A stretch of DNA of 64,000 nt from Pedobacter sp. WC2423. Its GTDB lineage: Bacteria; Bacteroidota; Bacteroidia; Sphingobacteriales; Sphingobacteriaceae. Position 1 is the first letter of the stretch. Every line of letters begins with the position of its first letter. Made by a program: the position numbers and the translations under genes. This document shows positions 37,994-47,265 of the stretch, piece by piece. The notes beneath the pieces are model-generated. The model did no database searches, had not been told where the DNA came from, and saw only the letters and a program-made list of their open reading frames with translations. Location of the stretch: the NCBI RefSeq assembly GCF_040822065.1, contig NZ_CP162005.1:5394001-5458000 (forward strand). Reading direction: 5' to 3'.

Positions 37994-39559
37994 ATGAAGA
38001 AGCTCACTGTTATTATTTTGGCAATTTTTATTCCATCCTTTTTTAATCAGTCAAAGGCACAGAAAGGATACACGGGAAAACAGCCTGTAATTTTTGCTGA
38101 TGTACCCGATGCCTCAGTTATCCGTGTCGGGGATACCTATTACATGAGCAGTACGACCATGCATATGACTCCCGGCGTACCGGTTATGAAGTCAAAAGAT
38201 CTTGTGAACTGGAAGATCGTTAGCTATGCCTGCGAGACCTTGGGCAATGGAGATCAAATGAACCTCAACAAGAACAGGAATGCTTACGGAAAAGGCACAT
38301 GGGCCAGTAGCATGCGTTATCATCAGGGTACATACTATGTCAGTACTTTTTCTCAAACTACAGGTGAAACTTATATTTATTCAACAAAAGATATAGAGAA
38401 AGGCAGGTGGAAAGTGGTATCCTTTAAACCAGTTTTACATGATCACTCCTTATTTTTTGATGATGATGGACGTGTCTACATGATTTACGGATCGGGCAGC
38501 ATTAAGCTGGCTGAATTAAAAAGTGATCTTTCTGGTCTGAAGCCTGGTACCAGCGAACAGGTAATTATAGAAAATGCAGTTTTGCCTCCCGGCAATACCG
38601 GAGGTTTACCTGCTGAAGGTTCTCAACTGTTTAAAGTGAATGGTAAGTATTATCTTTTTAATATTATCTGGCCAAAGGGTGGCATGCGAACAGTGGTGAT
38701 TCACCGGTCTGATCAGCTTACTGGCCCTTATGAAAGTAAGATAGGGTTTCAGGACCTTGGGATAGCTCAGGGAGGACTCATCGATAAAGCAAATGGAGAT
38801 TGGTATGCTTATCTTTTCAGAGATTTTGGAGCTGTTGGACGTACCCCTTACCTGCTACCGGTAAAATGGAAAGATGGGTGGCCATTACTGGGAGATCATG
38901 GTAAATTTCCAGATACATTGAACTTGCCAGCAGGAAAATCTCTGATACCGGGTATAGTTGCTTCGGATGAGTTTAAGCGTAAAAAAGGAGAGGCTGACTT
39001 GCCACTGGTCTGGCAGTGGAACCACAATCCTGAAAACAGTCTTTGGTCTGTTAGCGACCGGGCTGGTTATTTGCGCTTGAAGACAGGAAGAGTTGAGCTG
39101 GATTTTTTACAGGCCAGGAATACATTAACACAACGTACGATAGGTCCATTTTGTTCAGGCATTACTTCTGTTGATGTTTCCAAAATGAAAGATGGTGATT
39201 TTGCGGGTTTAAGTCTGTTACAAAAAAACTACGGGCAGGTTGGGGTTAAAATAACAGGTAACCATAAAGCTGTAGTGATGATTCTTGCAGAAGATGGAAA
39301 GCCTGTTGAAAAGCAAAATATTCCTGTCAGTCAAAACAGGATTTATTTGAAAATTGATTGTGATTTTCAAAACCGGAACGATACAGCAAATTTCTTTTAT
39401 AGCCTTAATGGCAGCACATGGATACCTGTTGGCAGCAAATTAAAAATGTCATATACTATCCCTCAGTTTATGGGGTATCGCTATGGGCTTTTTAATTATG
39501 CGACCAAAACAATTGGCGGCCAGGCAGACTTTGATTATTTTCGTATCACAGATTTGTAG
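37994..39559 (+). CDS. GH43 family glycosidase with C-terminal beta-sandwich
   Basis: 521 residues with a signal peptide ending in QSKAQ. Catalytic candidates are D39 in DVPDASVI (base), D150 in LHDHSLF (pKa modulator) and E208 in LPAEGSQ (acid). The N-terminal motif YYMSSTTMHMTPGVPVMKSKDLVNW differs from the GH43 at 25.8 kb and suggests a different subfamily, possibly arabinofuranosidase. The last ~180 residues form a concanavalin-like domain. It follows the CE6 esterase by 9 bp and is probably co-transcribed with both esterases. Confidence 0.88.
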   Translation: MKKLTVIILAIFIPSFFNQSKAQKGYTGKQPVIFADVPDASVIRVGDTYYMSSTTMHMTPGVPVMKSKDLVNWKIVSYACETLGNGDQMNLNKNRNAYGKGTWASSMRYHQGTYYVSTFSQTTGETYIYSTKDIEKGRWKVVSFKPVLHDHSLFFDDDGRVYMIYGSGSIKLAELKSDLSGLKPGTSEQVIIENAVLPPGNTGGLPAEGSQLFKVNGKYYLFNIIWPKGGMRTVVIHRSDQLTGPYESKIGFQDLGIAQGGLIDKANGDWYAYLFRDFGAVGRTPYLLPVKWKDGWPLLGDHGKFPDTLNLPAGKSLIPGIVASDEFKRKKGEADLPLVWQWNHNPENSLWSVSDRAGYLRLKTGRVELDFLQARNTLTQRTIGPFCSGITSVDVSKMKDGDFAGLSLLQKNYGQVGVKITGNHKAVVMILAEDGKPVEKQNIPVSQNRIYLKIDCDFQNRNDTANFFYSLNGSTWIPVGSKLKMSYTIPQFMGYRYGLFNYATKTIGGQADFDYFRITDL

Positions 39560-39615
39560 ATAGATTTAATCCTCAATTTCTATTATTTTTCTTATGTTGC
39601 TGCCAGAACCAACGT

Positions 39616-40956
39616 ATGAACCGACAAACTGACCGAGCTGCAATTCAACAATTAACTGATGAAAATCAGGAACCCTCCAGGATCTCAAAACAACGGCTGA
39701 AAGCTATTTTTGGAGGCTCCGTAGGGAACCTGGTAGAATGGTACGACTGGTATGCTTATTCGGCATTTTCTATTTATTTTTCTTCCTCCTTTTTTCCTTC
39801 GGGTAATTTAACAGCTCAATTGATGAATACTACCGGGATTTTTGCGCTCGGTTTTCTGATGCGCCCAATCGGCGGATGGATGTTTGGCCGTATTGCTGAT
39901 CAGGTAGGACGTAAACAAAGTATGACGCTATCGGTATTACTCATGTCGCTGGGCTCCTTACTGATTGCATTAACACCTACCTACAAAACAATAGGGTTGG
40001 TGGCTCCTGTACTCTTATTGCTGGCCAGATTATTACAGGGGCTTAGCGTTGGAGGCGAATACGGAGTCTCTGCAACTTACTTAAGTGAAATGGCCTCTAA
40101 AAACCGCCGCGGATTTTATTCCAGCTTTCAGTATGTGACGCTGATCGGAGGACAGCTGATTGCGTTAGGGATACAGCTCATTCTTCAAAGCGTACTCACA
40201 GAAGGCCAGCTGATTTCCTGGGGATGGCGCATTCCATTTGTCATCGGAGCTATACTTTCTGTGGTAGCCCTTTACCTTCGCAAAAATCTGCATGAAACCA
40301 AAGCCTTTGAAGCTCAGAAGAGTAAAAAAGACAGCGGAACGATCAGCGCATTACTCAAACACCCTAAAGCTATACTTACCGTGGTAGGAATGACACTGGG
40401 AGGAACGCTCGCATTTTATACCTATACCACCTACATGCAGAAATTTCTGGTCAATACTGTTCATGTCTCTAAAGGAGACGCAACATTGTTATCTTTTTTC
40501 TCGCTGTTCGTCTTTGCCCTGTTACAACCGGTTTTCGGTACACTTTCTGACCGTATCGGTCGTAAGCCACTCCTCATTGGCTTTGGCGTACTGGGAACCA
40601 TTTTTACCGTTCCACTACTCACCACATTGAGCAATACAACTTCACAATGGAGTGCCTTTTTTCTATTACTCGCAGGTTTGATTATTGTGAGTGGGTATAC
40701 CAGTATTAATGCAATTGTAAAAGCAGAACTGTTCCCGGCACAAATCAGAGCATTGGGTGTTGGTTTACCTTATGGAATTACAGTAGCCATATTTGGAGGA
40801 ACAGTTGAATATTTAGCCTTATGGTTCAAAAAAATAGGGCATGAACCTTATTTTTACTGGTATATCACCGCCTGTATATTTTTCTCTCTCGTGGTTTATG
40901 TGTTCATGAGAGATTCTAAAGAGACTTCAAAATTAAACGAAGATCCGGAAAACTAA
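39616..40956 (+). CDS. MFS transporter, metabolite:H+ symporter (KgtP/ProP-like) type
   Basis: 446 residues with about 12 hydrophobic segments. The family signatures are GNLVEWYDWYAY near residue 37, the MFS loop GRIADQVGRKQSM, and RLLQGLSVGGEYG. The second-half loop GTLSDRIGRKP is also present. Relatives import dicarboxylates, osmolytes or shikimate. Its place 57 bp after the GH43 gene hints at uptake of a product such as a uronate, but the family does not prove this. It lies in the inner membrane. Whether it belongs to the xylan locus is uncertain. Confidence 0.85.
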   Translation: MNRQTDRAAIQQLTDENQEPSRISKQRLKAIFGGSVGNLVEWYDWYAYSAFSIYFSSSFFPSGNLTAQLMNTTGIFALGFLMRPIGGWMFGRIADQVGRKQSMTLSVLLMSLGSLLIALTPTYKTIGLVAPVLLLLARLLQGLSVGGEYGVSATYLSEMASKNRRGFYSSFQYVTLIGGQLIALGIQLILQSVLTEGQLISWGWRIPFVIGAILSVVALYLRKNLHETKAFEAQKSKKDSGTISALLKHPKAILTVVGMTLGGTLAFYTYTTYMQKFLVNTVHVSKGDATLLSFFSLFVFALLQPVFGTLSDRIGRKPLLIGFGVLGTIFTVPLLTTLSNTTSQWSAFFLLLAGLIIVSGYTSINAIVKAELFPAQIRALGVGLPYGITVAIFGGTVEYLALWFKKIGHEPYFYWYITACIFFSLVVYVFMRDSKETSKLNEDPEN

Positions 40957-41076
40957 AACTGTATAGCAGATTTATCAAAGTTTCGTTAAAAAACGTTAAA
41001 TTAACTGAAGCAAAGACGAAGAACGATACAGTCCATCCAATTTTTGCTTATTTTTGTTAACATTAAATTTAAGGTC

Positions 41077-41457
41077 ATGAAAAGGAATTTAGTCATTATT
41101 TCAAGCCTGTTGTCCGGTGCTCTTTATGCTGGAACAGCAAGCGCACAACAGTCTGGGTTAGCTCCGGATCAGAACCCGAGGTATAAAGAAAGCCAGGAGA
41201 AATATTTTAAGGTTGCAGATTCTCTGACCAGTAAGCAGGGAACTACTGTTCAGAATACCTATAAAGCATACGATTGGTATGAAGCCAAACTGGAACGCCG
41301 TCGTCAGCGCCGGGAATGGAGACATGAAGAAAGAATGAATGGCTACTACGGTGACTTTTATCCTTCCTTAAGCTTCGGCAGCAGCTATTACCCGTATGGC
41401 GGTTATAACTATGGAGGCTATTATGGCGGACGTAGCAATTTCTGGTTCGGCTGGTAA
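41077..41457 (+). CDS. small exported Gly/Tyr-rich protein of unknown function
   Basis: 126 residues from the ATG giving MKRNLVIISSLLSG, preceded by AAGG; the longest open frame starts at 41044. A signal peptide (~1-24, ending GTASAQ) is followed by a charged helical stretch rich in Arg and Glu (ERRRQRREWRHEERM). The tail is rich in Gly, Tyr and Ser (YYPYGGYNYGGYYGGRSN). I do not recognise the family. It lies 50 bp upstream of an LpoB-like lipoprotein and a COG3014-like lipoprotein in the same direction, suggesting a shared envelope role. Confidence 0.8.
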   Translation: MKRNLVIISSLLSGALYAGTASAQQSGLAPDQNPRYKESQEKYFKVADSLTSKQGTTVQNTYKAYDWYEAKLERRRQRREWRHEERMNGYYGDFYPSLSFGSSYYPYGGYNYGGYYGGRSNFWFGW

Positions 41458-41507
41458 CAAATTCCGGAAATACGATCTAACAATTATAAAAAAACAGAAT
41501 AACACAG

Positions 41508-42104
41508 ATGAAATTCAATAGATTATTAACGGTTACAGCGCTTGCCGCTTCAGGAATGATGATTGCATCATGCTCATCCAGACAAGTCACACGAGTGAGT
41601 ACAGATCAGACCATAGACATTAGCGGATCATGGAATAACAGTGATTCCAGAATGGCAGCAGATGAACTGACTAAGAACATTTTGAATGCAGGCTGGATCG
41701 GCACGCATCTGGATGAACATCAGGGCAAAAAACCAGTAGTAATTGTTGGATTCGTTCAGAATAAAAGTCATGAACATATTGATGCGGAAACTTTTGTAAA
41801 AGACATCGAAAGCGCTTTCATTCAGACACAAAGCGTACGTTTAGTACAAGGTGGTAAAAAGCGTGAAGAATTACGCGCAGAAAAAGCAGATCAGCAAACA
41901 AACTCTTCTAACTCAACGATCAAAAAATTCGGTTTAGAAAACGGTGCTGATTATATCCTTCAGGGATCTATCAATTCTATTGTAGATGCACACAAACGTC
42001 AGAAAGTAGTTTATTACCAGGTAAATCTTGAATTAACTAATATTCAGACTAATGAAGTAGTTTGGATCGGTGAGAAGAAAATAGCCAAATACGTTAAAAA
42101 CTAA
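41508..42104 (+). CDS. LpoB-like penicillin-binding protein activator lipoprotein
   Basis: 198 residues; the lipobox IASC puts the lipidated cysteine at C22. The mature domain has the LpoB-family pattern IDISGSWNNSDSRMAADELTKNIL, PVVIVGFVQNKSHEHID and GADYILQGSINSIVD, ending in EVVWIGEKKI. In E. coli LpoB activates the peptidoglycan synthase PBP1b from the outer membrane; whether this homologue does so is inference. It is flanked by the small Gly/Tyr-rich protein and the COG3014-like lipoprotein, a gene set that looks like one operon. Confidence 0.85.
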   Translation: MKFNRLLTVTALAASGMMIASCSSRQVTRVSTDQTIDISGSWNNSDSRMAADELTKNILNAGWIGTHLDEHQGKKPVVIVGFVQNKSHEHIDAETFVKDIESAFIQTQSVRLVQGGKKREELRAEKADQQTNSSNSTIKKFGLENGADYILQGSINSIVDAHKRQKVVYYQVNLELTNIQTNEVVWIGEKKIAKYVKN

Positions 42105-42167
42105 TCCCGTAATTTCTCCTTGTCCTGAAGATCATACCCATGATGTTCAGGACAATTTATAACTCAT

Positions 42168-43592
42168 ATGACAACCATTCGTACGTATACTCTTCGGGCA
42201 TCAGTTGTAGGATTGATGCTTTTTTTATTTGGTTGCGCAAGTTATAACGACCGTATTACCCCGTATTATAAAAACATTTCTACAGGGAATTACAAAGAGG
42301 CACAAATTGAACTCGATAAAAATAGCCTGATCCAGAAACCAAGAAATAAACTGCTTTTTTTGATGGAGAAGGGAAGAGTAAGTCACCTGCTTGGAGATTA
42401 TGAGAACAGTAACCGGTACTTTAACGAAGCTGATCAACTACTGGAAACAGGATTGACTGGTACCCTGGATGCAACTGTCGGCGTATTGGTAAATCCAATG
42501 ACACAACGTTATAAAGGCGAAGATTTTGAGAAATTCATGATCCATTACTATAAGGCACTTAACTATTTGTATCTGCACAACACAGATGAAGCAGTTGTAG
42601 AAGCCAGACGGATCACCCTGCAAGCACAGGAGCAAGGAGATAAATTCAAGAATAAAGACAAACGTTACGCTCAGGATGCCTTTTCGCTGATGCTACAAGG
42701 CATGATTTATGAAAGCAATAAAGATGTCAATAACGCTTTTATCTCTTACAGGAACGCAGTTGAGATCTATCAGAAAAGCCCGGATAAGATCTATTACGGT
42801 ACACAAATGCCTTTGGGCCTTCAACAAGATGTGATCAGAACAGCTTATTTAAACGGATTTACTTCAGAAGCTGTACAGTTTGAAACCGCATTTGGCATCA
42901 AATATAAACCAGAGAAAGCACCAGAAGGCGGTGAACTGATTTTCTTTTGGGAGAATGGTCTGGCCCCGGTAAAACAGCAGGAAGATTTATTTTTCACTTT
43001 AACCAGAGGCGATGGCGGAAACCTGTTTTTCAGCAATGTAGCTGGTGGTTTACTGATCCCATTTGTTTATAGTGGCGACCGCGATAAACTAAACATTAAG
43101 GCCGTAGAGAGTCTGAGAGCTTCGTTCCCTAAGTATGTAGCCCAACCTTCTTATTATGCCTCAGCAGTAATTAAGAATGCGCAGGGCGATGTAACACTGG
43201 AAAAAGCAGAAGATATCAATGAACTCGCTTTCAGAACACTACAGCAGCGTACCCTCAATGAAATGAGTAAAGTACTTTCCAGACTGGCGGTTAAGAAAAT
43301 AGCAGAATACGCTTTACGCGAAAGTGCAAAAAGAGAAGGCCAGAAAAATAACACCTTGCTGGAAGGTCTTGGTTATGGCATGCAGCTGTATAGCTTACTG
43401 TCTGAGAAGGCCGATACCCGTAACTGGCAATCTCTTCCCAGTAGTATTTCTTATGCCCGTATACCTTTGAAAACAGGAGAAAACGAAATTACGTTAACAC
43501 TTAAAAATGCGCAGGGCGCAGAAGAAACCAAAACTATCAAAGTTATGGGGACCGGGCAGATTCAGTTTTATAATTACTCCACATTGCGCTAA
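42168..43592 (+). CDS. COG3014-like lipoprotein with TPR-type helices
   Basis: 474 residues; the lipobox FLFGC puts the lipidated cysteine at C23. The N-terminal half (30-210) is helical and TPR-like (YKEAQIELDKN, YENSNRYFNEADQLL, DVNNAFISYRNAVEIY). The C-terminal half is beta-rich, with a GELIFFWENGLAPVKQ segment. The function is unknown. The pairing with an LpoB-like gene 63 bp upstream suggests a cell-envelope or cell-wall synthesis role. Its stop lies 3 bp from the stop of the convergent methyltransferase gene. Confidence 0.8.
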   Translation: MTTIRTYTLRASVVGLMLFLFGCASYNDRITPYYKNISTGNYKEAQIELDKNSLIQKPRNKLLFLMEKGRVSHLLGDYENSNRYFNEADQLLETGLTGTLDATVGVLVNPMTQRYKGEDFEKFMIHYYKALNYLYLHNTDEAVVEARRITLQAQEQGDKFKNKDKRYAQDAFSLMLQGMIYESNKDVNNAFISYRNAVEIYQKSPDKIYYGTQMPLGLQQDVIRTAYLNGFTSEAVQFETAFGIKYKPEKAPEGGELIFFWENGLAPVKQQEDLFFTLTRGDGGNLFFSNVAGGLLIPFVYSGDRDKLNIKAVESLRASFPKYVAQPSYYASAVIKNAQGDVTLEKAEDINELAFRTLQQRTLNEMSKVLSRLAVKKIAEYALRESAKREGQKNNTLLEGLGYGMQLYSLLSEKADTRNWQSLPSSISYARIPLKTGENEITLTLKNAQGAEETKTIKVMGTGQIQFYNYSTLR

Positions 43593-43595
43593 ACG

Positions 43596-44318
43596 TTACT
43601 TTATTCCGCCGAAAGCAGCGAAACAGGAATTTTTATGCAGAATTTCAGTTTCCTTAAAACCCACTTTTTTTAATAAATCAAGCTGATAACCTACCGAACG
43701 CGGGGTATCTTCATAGGCAATATAGTCAAGCACATGCTGCCTGTATTCCGGGCCTCCCAGGGTTTCCAGGTATGCACTGTATTTGTCCTGGAAAAGCTGG
43801 TCAATCTGTTTGGAATCGTGCTTAATTAAGTCTGAAATCCAAATACTGCCGCCTGGTTTCAATGCAGTGTATATTTTTGTAAACATCAGTTCCCAGTCCT
43901 CATCGGTACGCAGATGATGAAATGTGGCAGCAGCCAGTACGATATCAAAATGATTATGTGGCAGATCAAGGTTAAGCATGTCGTTTTGTATGATGGTTAC
44001 CGTTCCATTAGTCTCTGCAGACACCCTTTCTTTCGCCTTGTCCAGCATGGGCATGCTCAGATCATTCAGCGTACAATTCAATCCGGGGATTTTGCTGAGC
44101 ATTTTTAATGAATAATTTCCAGCTCCACAACCTATATCCAGTAATTCCTTTGCATCAGGAGTGATGCGCTTTGCCGCTTCTGTACATAATTCTATCGTCA
44201 GCGGGGCATCAATTGTCGTTTGCTGCCCGGTTTCAAGATTTGAAAACCGTTCAACATCACGATCAAATCTTGCTTTAATCTCCTCATTGGTAGCTTTTCC
44301 AGTATTTTTTGTGTTCAT
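43596..44318 (-). CDS. class I SAM-dependent methyltransferase
   Basis: 240 residues. The SAM-binding motif I is LLDIGCGAGNYSLKM near residue 81. The acidic end of strand 2 (NDLSMPMLDKAK), motif II-like FDIVLAAATFHHL and LKPGGSIWISD follow. The substrate cannot be read from the sequence. It is divergent from a LysR-type regulator with ~95 bp between starts, the usual arrangement for a regulator and its target. Confidence 0.85.
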   Translation of the reverse strand: MNTKNTGKATNEEIKARFDRDVERFSNLETGQQTTIDAPLTIELCTEAAKRITPDAKELLDIGCGAGNYSLKMLSKIPGLNCTLNDLSMPMLDKAKERVSAETNGTVTIIQNDMLNLDLPHNHFDIVLAAATFHHLRTDEDWELMFTKIYTALKPGGSIWISDLIKHDSKQIDQLFQDKYSAYLETLGGPEYRQHVLDYIAYEDTPRSVGYQLDLLKKVGFKETEILHKNSCFAAFGGIK

Positions 44319-44412
44319 GGTTTAAAATTTAATTTGTCAAAACTAATAGCTTTTATCATATTTGAAAAATACCATTATTGTCAATTATCAATACTTACCA
44401 GGTATTAAAACT

Positions 44413-45297
44413 ATGGAGCTCAGACATCTTTTATATTTTAAAACTGTTGCAGAAGAATTGCATTTTACAAAAGCTGCTGCCAGGCTTTTTATTTCTCAGC
44501 CTCCATTAAGCCGGCAGATCAAAGAACTGGAAGAGGAGTTGAATGTGCAATTGTTTACCCGAAACCATAAAAGGGTTACCTTAACAGATGCCGGGAAATA
44601 TTTCAAAGGAGAAGTAGATGCGATTTTTTCCAGATTGGAAGAAAGTAAAAGTATAGCGCTTCAAATTCATTTAAGTACCAGCGGAGAATTAAAAATAGGT
44701 TATATAAGTTCGGTTTATCAATCTTACCTGGCAGAGATTTTAAAATCGATGCGTAAAGAATTTTTTTATATAAAAACCGGATTATTTGAAATGCCAACTA
44801 TCACTCAAATTAAAGCATTGGAACAGGGAAAATTAGATGTAGGTATTTTAAGGGCACCTGTCCTTTCTGAAAAACTCGTTGTTGAGACCTTATTTTTTGA
44901 TCCTTTCGTTGTTGTTATCCCGCTTTCTGAGCAAAAATTCAAGAGCAATGAGGAACTGGCTGATTTATTAAAAAAGAGTCCTTTTATTTTTTTTAATCAG
45001 GAATTTGCCCCTCATTATTACGATAAGCTCATTGAAATTTGCAAACGCATGCAATTTACGCCCGATATTACACATGAGGCTAACAATGTGCATTCCATAC
45101 TACAGTTAGTAGAAGGAGGTCTCGGGGTATCTATATTGCCTTTGTCGCTTAAAAAACAATATGATTATTTAAAAGTTTCGTTTATTGAATTAACGGATAT
45201 TCCTGTAAATACTGAAGTGGTGGTTGCATATAAATCTACCAATAGAAATCCTGCGTTGAAATGGTTTGTTGAGCATTACAGCAATACTCCTGATTAA
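44413..45297 (+). CDS. LysR family transcriptional regulator
   Basis: 294 residues from the ATG giving MELRHLLYFKTVAEELHFTKAA; the longest open frame starts 17 codons earlier with an untypical N-terminus. The winged HTH (1-62) is complete, with RLFISQPPLSRQIKELEEEL and GRN/RNHKRVTLTDAG. The effector-binding domain (~90-290) has the periplasmic-binding-protein fold pattern. It probably controls the divergent methyltransferase gene and itself. The inducer is unknown. Confidence 0.92.
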   Translation: MELRHLLYFKTVAEELHFTKAAARLFISQPPLSRQIKELEEELNVQLFTRNHKRVTLTDAGKYFKGEVDAIFSRLEESKSIALQIHLSTSGELKIGYISSVYQSYLAEILKSMRKEFFYIKTGLFEMPTITQIKALEQGKLDVGILRAPVLSEKLVVETLFFDPFVVVIPLSEQKFKSNEELADLLKKSPFIFFNQEFAPHYYDKLIEICKRMQFTPDITHEANNVHSILQLVEGGLGVSILPLSLKKQYDYLKVSFIELTDIPVNTEVVVAYKSTNRNPALKWFVEHYSNTPD

Positions 45298-45328
45298 TTA
45301 CAGTCAAATCAATTTTTTAAACATAAAA

Positions 45329-45360
45329 ATGCCCGAAAAGTCAGATGCTCTCCGGGCATT
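45329..45360. terminator. terminator after lysR
   Basis: The hairpin AATGCCCG / CGGGCATT lies between convergent genes, with A-rich and T-rich flanks. Confidence 0.75.
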
Positions 45361-45386
45361 GTAATTTTGCAGGGATTATTTCCTGA

Positions 45387-46595
45387 CTAAACTATATTTT
45401 TCGTTTTACCAGGATATTGCTGCAGTGCTAACGTTAAGCAATCCATTGCTTTGTTTAAATCATCCGTATTTAAAACATAGGCCATTCTCACTTCATCTTT
45501 GCCAGACCCCGGGCTGGAGTAAAAACCAGTTGCAGGAGCCATCATTACTGTTTCTCCGTTATGCTCAAAGCTTTCCAGTATCCATTGGCAAAATACATCT
45601 GCATCATCAATAGGGAACTTTGCAACCACATAGAAAGCGCCACCCGGATTAGGGCAGAAAACACCATCAATCGCATTTAGTCTGGATACCAGCGTATCCC
45701 TGCGTAAAGTATATTCTTTATTTACTTCTTCAAAATAGCTATCAGGAGTATCTACAGCGGCAGTTCCGGCAATTTGTTCAACCATTCCAGGGCTTAATCT
45801 TGCTTGTGCAAACTTTAATCCGGATTTGATCACCTCTTTGTTTTTAGTGATTAAGCAACCTAAACGGGCACCGCAGGCACTGTATCTTTTAGAAACAGTA
45901 TCCATGATCACCACATTTTCTTCTAATCCCTCAAAATGCATAGGAGAGATGAATTCCCTGCCATCATAGCAGAATTCCCGGTAAGCTTCATCAGAGAATA
46001 AGAATAAATCATATTTCAGACATAAATCTTTCAGTGCCTGTAACTCTTCTCTGGAATAAAGATATCCTGTAGGGTTGTTTGGGTTACAGATAATGATAGC
46101 TTTTGTCTTATCCGTAATCAGTTTCTCAAATTCTGCAATCGCCGGTAAGGCAAAACCATTTTCAATATGAGACAAAATCGGCTTTACAACTACATTGCTC
46201 ATGCAGGCAAATCCATTATAGTTCGCATAAAATGGCTCAGGGATGATAATTTCATCACCTTCATTTACGCAGGTCTGCATAGCGATAGTAATCGCTTCTG
46301 ATCCGCCTACAGTAACCAGTATATCTTCAGGAGTGATATTGTAACCCAGTTTATTGTAATATTTAGTAAGTTTTGTTCTGTAGCTTAATGTTCCTTCAGA
46401 AGGCGTATAAGCCCAAACATCAAAATCAATATTTTTAATCGCATTCAACATGCCCTCTGGAGTAGCAATGTCCGGCTGGCCGATATTTAAATGATAAACT
46501 TTTTTACCATCCTTTTTTGCCTTGTCTGCAAATGGGGTTAGTTTTCTTATAGGCGATGCGGGCATTTGTATCCCTTTTTCTGAAATATGTGGCAT
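45387..46595 (-). CDS. class I/II pyridoxal-phosphate aminotransferase
   Basis: 402 residues. The motifs YHLNIGQPDIATP, CNPNNPTGYLYS and SDEAYREFCYDG are intact. The Schiff-base lysine is K236 in DTVSKRYSACGARLG, and the Arg that binds the substrate carboxylate is in DEVRMAYV. It is of the aspartate/aromatic aminotransferase type and could make the last step of Phe/Tyr synthesis, but it is not in the aromatic operon. It follows the DUF1573 gene on the same strand, separated from it by a terminator. Confidence 0.88.
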   Translation of the reverse strand: MPHISEKGIQMPASPIRKLTPFADKAKKDGKKVYHLNIGQPDIATPEGMLNAIKNIDFDVWAYTPSEGTLSYRTKLTKYYNKLGYNITPEDILVTVGGSEAITIAMQTCVNEGDEIIIPEPFYANYNGFACMSNVVVKPILSHIENGFALPAIAEFEKLITDKTKAIIICNPNNPTGYLYSREELQALKDLCLKYDLFLFSDEAYREFCYDGREFISPMHFEGLEENVVIMDTVSKRYSACGARLGCLITKNKEVIKSGLKFAQARLSPGMVEQIAGTAAVDTPDSYFEEVNKEYTLRRDTLVSRLNAIDGVFCPNPGGAFYVVAKFPIDDADVFCQWILESFEHNGETVMMAPATGFYSSPGSGKDEVRMAYVLNTDDLNKAMDCLTLALQQYPGKTKNIV

Positions 46596-46606
46596 GGGTC
46601 AAAAAT

Positions 46607-46636
46607 AAAAAACCTCGTTGATTTAACGAGGTTTTA
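46607..46636 (-). terminator. terminator after the DUF1573 gene
   Basis: The hairpin AACCTCGTT / AACGAGGTT is followed by T-rich DNA on the minus strand. Confidence 0.8.
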
Positions 46637-46660
46637 TTGATAATAATATTTTTCTTCGGA

Positions 46661-47047
46661 TTATTTTCCTGCTACTGTTTCTCCTTTAATGTATAACACT
46701 TTAGTCGGTGTTTTTGCATTAGAGTTGATCGTGATGCTTTTGCTGAAAGGCAATGGTGAACCAGCAGGCGTATAAGTAACTTTAATCAGGCCTGATTCTC
46801 CTTTTTTAATAGGTGTTTGTGTGTAAGTTGGTACAGTACAACCACAAGTAGTCTCTACTTTTGTTAAAATAAGAGGCGCATCACCAACATTTACAAACTT
46901 AAATTCTACAGAAACAGGGCTTGTCAATGGAATTTTTCCAAAATCATGCGTCTCTTTTTCGAATTTAAATTCAGCTGGTTTACTTTGTGCGAATGAAGTA
47001 ACGGTAACACCTAAAACAAAGGTTAACAGTATAATTAGCTTTTTCAT
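46661..47047 (-). CDS. DUF1573 domain exported protein
   Basis: 128 residues with a signal peptide (~1-20). The DUF1573 signature is clear: FEKETHDFGKIP, VSVEFKFVNVGDAPLILTKVETTCGCTVPTYTQTPIKKGESG, then YTPAGSPLPFSKSITINSN. The family has an Ig-like/ASH-type fold and a conserved CGC pair. It is abundant in Bacteroidota envelopes but has no established function. It is monocistronic. Confidence 0.9.
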   Translation of the reverse strand: MKKLIILLTFVLGVTVTSFAQSKPAEFKFEKETHDFGKIPLTSPVSVEFKFVNVGDAPLILTKVETTCGCTVPTYTQTPIKKGESGLIKVTYTPAGSPLPFSKSITINSNAKTPTKVLYIKGETVAGK

Positions 47048-47237
47048 CAGTTATTTATTTATTTTTTAATTGTTATGAATCTAATATGGACCTGATAATC
47101 TAATGCAGTGAATTGTAGGCTCATGCAGGTTTCCTATTTAAATCTTCTGAACAAATTTAATGTTTTCATTAACATTTCAAAGTCAAAAGCTAATATATAT
47201 ATTACACTTGGGTAAGGGACGGAAAATAGAAAATATG

Positions 47238-47245
47238 TATCTTTG
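47238..47245 (+). promoter_or_regulatory. -7 promoter element of the fused E1 gene
   Basis: TATCTTTG matches TAnnTTTG exactly and lies 20 bases before the ATG, implying a very short leader. A matching -33 TTTG at the usual spacing was not found. Confidence 0.5.
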
Positions 47246-47265
47246 CCCAATAAACTTTTGTGCTT

